6,628 bases of DNA. It comes from Ruminococcus sp. UBA3767 (GTDB lineage Bacteria; Bacillota; Clostridia; Oscillospirales; Ruminococcaceae). The notes beneath the pieces are model-generated. The model ran no database searches. It was not told the origin of the DNA and saw nothing but the letters and a program-made list of their open reading frames with translations. Both the position numbers and the translations under genes were made by a program. Location: assembly GCA_002371625.1 (NCBI GenBank), contig DFFV01000106.1:1-6628 (forward strand). Reading direction: 5' to 3'. Within the stretch, counting starts at the first letter, position 1; each line of letters opens with the position of its first letter. Below are positions 5,681 through 6,628 of this stretch, piece by piece.

Positions 5681-6168
5681 TGACCATTATCGCCTGTGTT
5701 GACAGAAACTGGGGCATTGGCTGCAACGGGGATCTGCTGTTTGATATACCGCAGGACATGGAGCATTTCAAAAAGCAGACCGCAGGAAAAACGGTCGTTA
5801 TGGGGCGCAGGACGTTTGATTCACTCAGGGTAAGACCGCTGCCGAACAGGCGGAACATAGTGCTTACAAAAAACAGGTCCTTTGAATATAACGGAGTTGA
5901 GGTCGCTCACAGCATCAGCGAGCTTCTTGCACTTACCAATAATGAAGAGCGTGAAGTGTTTGTTATCGGCGGCTCACAGGTCTACGCCCGACTGCTGAAA
6001 TATTGCGACAAAGCGATAATAACCAGAGTCGACGCTGCCGTTAATGCCGACAGCTATATCACCAGCTTCGATGACCTCCCCGAATGGAAGGTGCTCAGCG
6101 TTTCGGAAAGGTTTGAGCACAAAGGGTTATTCTATAACTTTACCACATATATCAAAGACGTTCATTGA
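5677..6168 (+). CDS. folA: Dihydrofolate reductase
   Basis: NADPH-dependent reduction of dihydrofolate to tetrahydrofolate; the trimethoprim target. It is 163 residues, normal for chromosomal bacterial enzymes. Motifs: WGIGCNGDLLFDIPQDMEHF at 12-31 with catalytic Asp27, VMGRRTFDSL at 41-50, LPNRRNIVLT at 55-64, the NADPH-binding VIGGSQVY at 96-103, and TRVDAAVNADSYI at 116-128. Phe22 stands where many enzymes have the active-site Trp; hydrophobic replacements there are, to my recollection, frequent in clostridial enzymes. The start overlaps the folBK stop by 4 bp (ATGA); a second ATG follows directly at 5680 and cannot be excluded as the start. There is no strong ribosome binding site, so translation probably depends on coupling to folBK. 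It is the last gene of the operon. No thymidylate synthase lies beside it, unlike in many genomes. Confidence 0.96.
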   Translation: MMTIIACVDRNWGIGCNGDLLFDIPQDMEHFKKQTAGKTVVMGRRTFDSLRVRPLPNRRNIVLTKNRSFEYNGVEVAHSISELLALTNNEEREVFVIGGSQVYARLLKYCDKAIITRVDAAVNADSYITSFDDLPEWKVLSVSERFEHKGLFYNFTTYIKDVH

Positions 6169-6187
6169 TAAAATGCGGACGGTATTG

Positions 6188-6226
6188 CTAAAAAGTATAA
6201 GCTCCCTTGCGTTTGCAAAGGAGCTT
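6188..6226 (-). terminator. Hairpin with minus-strand U-run at the convergent junction
   Basis: AAGCTCC (6199-6205) pairs with GGAGCTT (6220-6226), and TTGC with GCAA inside, with one mismatch and a GTTT loop: 11 pairs. On the minus strand it is followed within four bases by five T (complement of 6190-6194). It would therefore stop transcripts coming from the right-edge gene. On the plus strand only a broken T stretch follows, so it is a weak terminator for the folate operon, though it begins just 30 bp after its stop. Confidence 0.55.
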
Positions 6227-6268
6227 TGCTGCGTTATATCGAGTTAAATGCGATGCTAAAACTTCAGT

Positions 6269-6311
6269 GCCCACTTTAGTGGGCGAGCCTGTAATTGCCC
6301 CTTTTAGGGGC
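6269..6311. repeat. Two tandem GC-rich hairpins with T-rich loops
   Basis: GCCCAC (6269-6274) pairs with GTGGGC (6279-6284) around TTTA. GCCCC (6297-6301) pairs with GGGGC (6307-6311) around TTTTA. The two are 12 bp apart, and 9 bp later comes the terminator hairpin at 6321-6337. The stems are perfect, the loops alike, but the stem sequences differ, so they are not copies of one unit. Neither has its own T-run. They may stabilise the 3' end, help termination on both strands, or belong to a dispersed intergenic element. They sit in the otherwise gene-free stretch 6169-6357. Confidence 0.55.
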
Positions 6312-6320
6312 TGTGCAAAC

Positions 6321-6348
6321 CACCGGTTTCACCGGTGTTTTTGATTTT
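6321..6348 (+). terminator. Intrinsic terminator of the folate operon
   Basis: CACCGGT (6321-6327) and ACCGGTG (6331-6337) form a perfect 7-bp GC-rich stem with a 3-nt loop, followed at once by five T, GA and four T more (6338-6348). This is the only classical hairpin plus T-run on the plus strand after the reductase stop, 152 bp away. On the minus strand it lies 20 bp beyond the stop of the right-edge gene but is followed there by a poor T stretch. Confidence 0.75.
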
Positions 6349-6357
6349 GACACCATA

Positions 6358-6628
6358 TTAAAGTATCTTTATATAGCCGTTGTAAATACCCTTTTGGAAA
6401 AGATAAGCCATCTGTTTTCTGCCTGCATCGTCCTTCTTTTGATTTATAAAACAATCTGCCGCAATGCCGTCATCCACATAGACAAGCCCTATCGGATAAA
6501 GGTCGCCCGACTTTGCATTTTCGGGAACGATAAAATCAATGGTAAATATGCAGCGTCCATCTACACTTATATCCTTGTTTGAATATGCATAAAACGCAAG
6601 CTCTCCCTCTTTGACTATTGCAGAGCCT
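6358..6628 (-). CDS. C-terminal fragment of a secreted-type protein with a cohesin-like domain
   Basis: Reading the minus strand from 6627 gives 89 open codons to the TAA at 6358-6360; the N-terminal part lies beyond the window, so no start or signal peptide can be judged. The fragment looks like the end of a beta-sandwich domain. FTIDFIVPENAKSGDLYPI at fragment residues 28-46 resembles the strand-loop-strand of cohesins (a hydrophobic strand, then V-P-x-x-A-x-x-G-x-x-Y-x-I). The fragment ends in an aromatic-rich NGYIKIL strand just before the stop. Between them lies an insert with DDAGRKQMAYLFQKGIYNG (66-84), a pattern I associate with cohesin-type domains of Ruminococcus; this is recollection, not a search. 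No dockerin follows. If correct, it is an extracellular scaffoldin-like or adhesin protein unrelated to folate. The reading frame is sound; the family call is tentative. Confidence 0.55.
   Translation of the reverse strand, partial: GSAIVKEGELAFYAYSNKDISVDGRCIFTIDFIVPENAKSGDLYPIGLVYVDDGIAADCFINQKKDDAGRKQMAYLFQKGIYNGYIKIL

Noticed and set aside
6199..6337. CRISPR array or direct-repeat array
   Set aside because: The four hairpins have different stem sequences and spacings; there are no repeated units with unique spacers and no cas genes.
6295..6582. Plus-strand 95-codon frame at the right edge
   Set aside because: Contains the terminator hairpin and is antisense to the better-supported minus-strand reading frame ending at 6358.

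Overview
The window looks like chromosomal DNA of an anaerobic Firmicute of the Clostridia, most likely close to Ruminococcus (Oscillospiraceae). This rests on the style of the proteins, AT-rich intergenic DNA beside moderate-GC genes, strong AGGAG-type ribosome binding sites, consensus SigA promoters, and a partial protein at the right edge that resembles ruminococcal cohesin-type domains. The organism call is an inference. No rRNA, tRNA, CRISPR array, insertion sequence or phage gene is visible.

Left block (1-1813, minus strand): rfbA (glucose-1-phosphate thymidylyltransferase) followed 21 bp downstream by rfbB (dTDP-glucose 4,6-dehydratase), which runs off the left edge. These are the first two steps of dTDP-L-rhamnose synthesis for cell-surface polysaccharide. 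They are read from a perfect consensus promoter (TTGACA, 17 bp, TATAAT) at 1961-1989. The leader of about 140 nt can fold into two hairpins.

Intergenic block (1814-2270): 457 bp between divergent operons. It holds the rfbA promoter and leader, a long terminator-like dyad facing left, a smaller dyad, and the folate operon promoter (TTGACA, 18 bp, TATAAT) at 2210-2239.

Folate block (2271-6168, plus strand): one tight operon of five genes: folC, an HD-domain hydrolase, folP, a folB-folK fusion, and dihydrofolate reductase. Genes overlap by 29 and 4 bp or are separated by 14 and 2 bp. Together they cover dihydroneopterin to tetrahydrofolate: FolB makes 6-hydroxymethyl-dihydropterin, FolK pyrophosphorylates it, FolP joins pABA, FolC adds glutamate, and DHFR reduces dihydrofolate. 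GTP cyclohydrolase (folE), an identifiable dihydroneopterin triphosphate pyrophosphatase and the pABA genes are not in the window. The HD protein is the only unassigned member and is the most interesting gene here, as a candidate for the missing phosphate-removal step.

Right block (6169-6628): a convergent junction with four hairpins in about 140 bp, including a GC-rich hairpin plus T-run ending the folate operon. Beyond it is the C-terminal end of a minus-strand protein with a cohesin-like character, cut by the window edge. Apart from the HD protein, the hairpin cluster and the structured rfbA leader, this is ordinary core metabolism; I see no clear case for a wholly new system.
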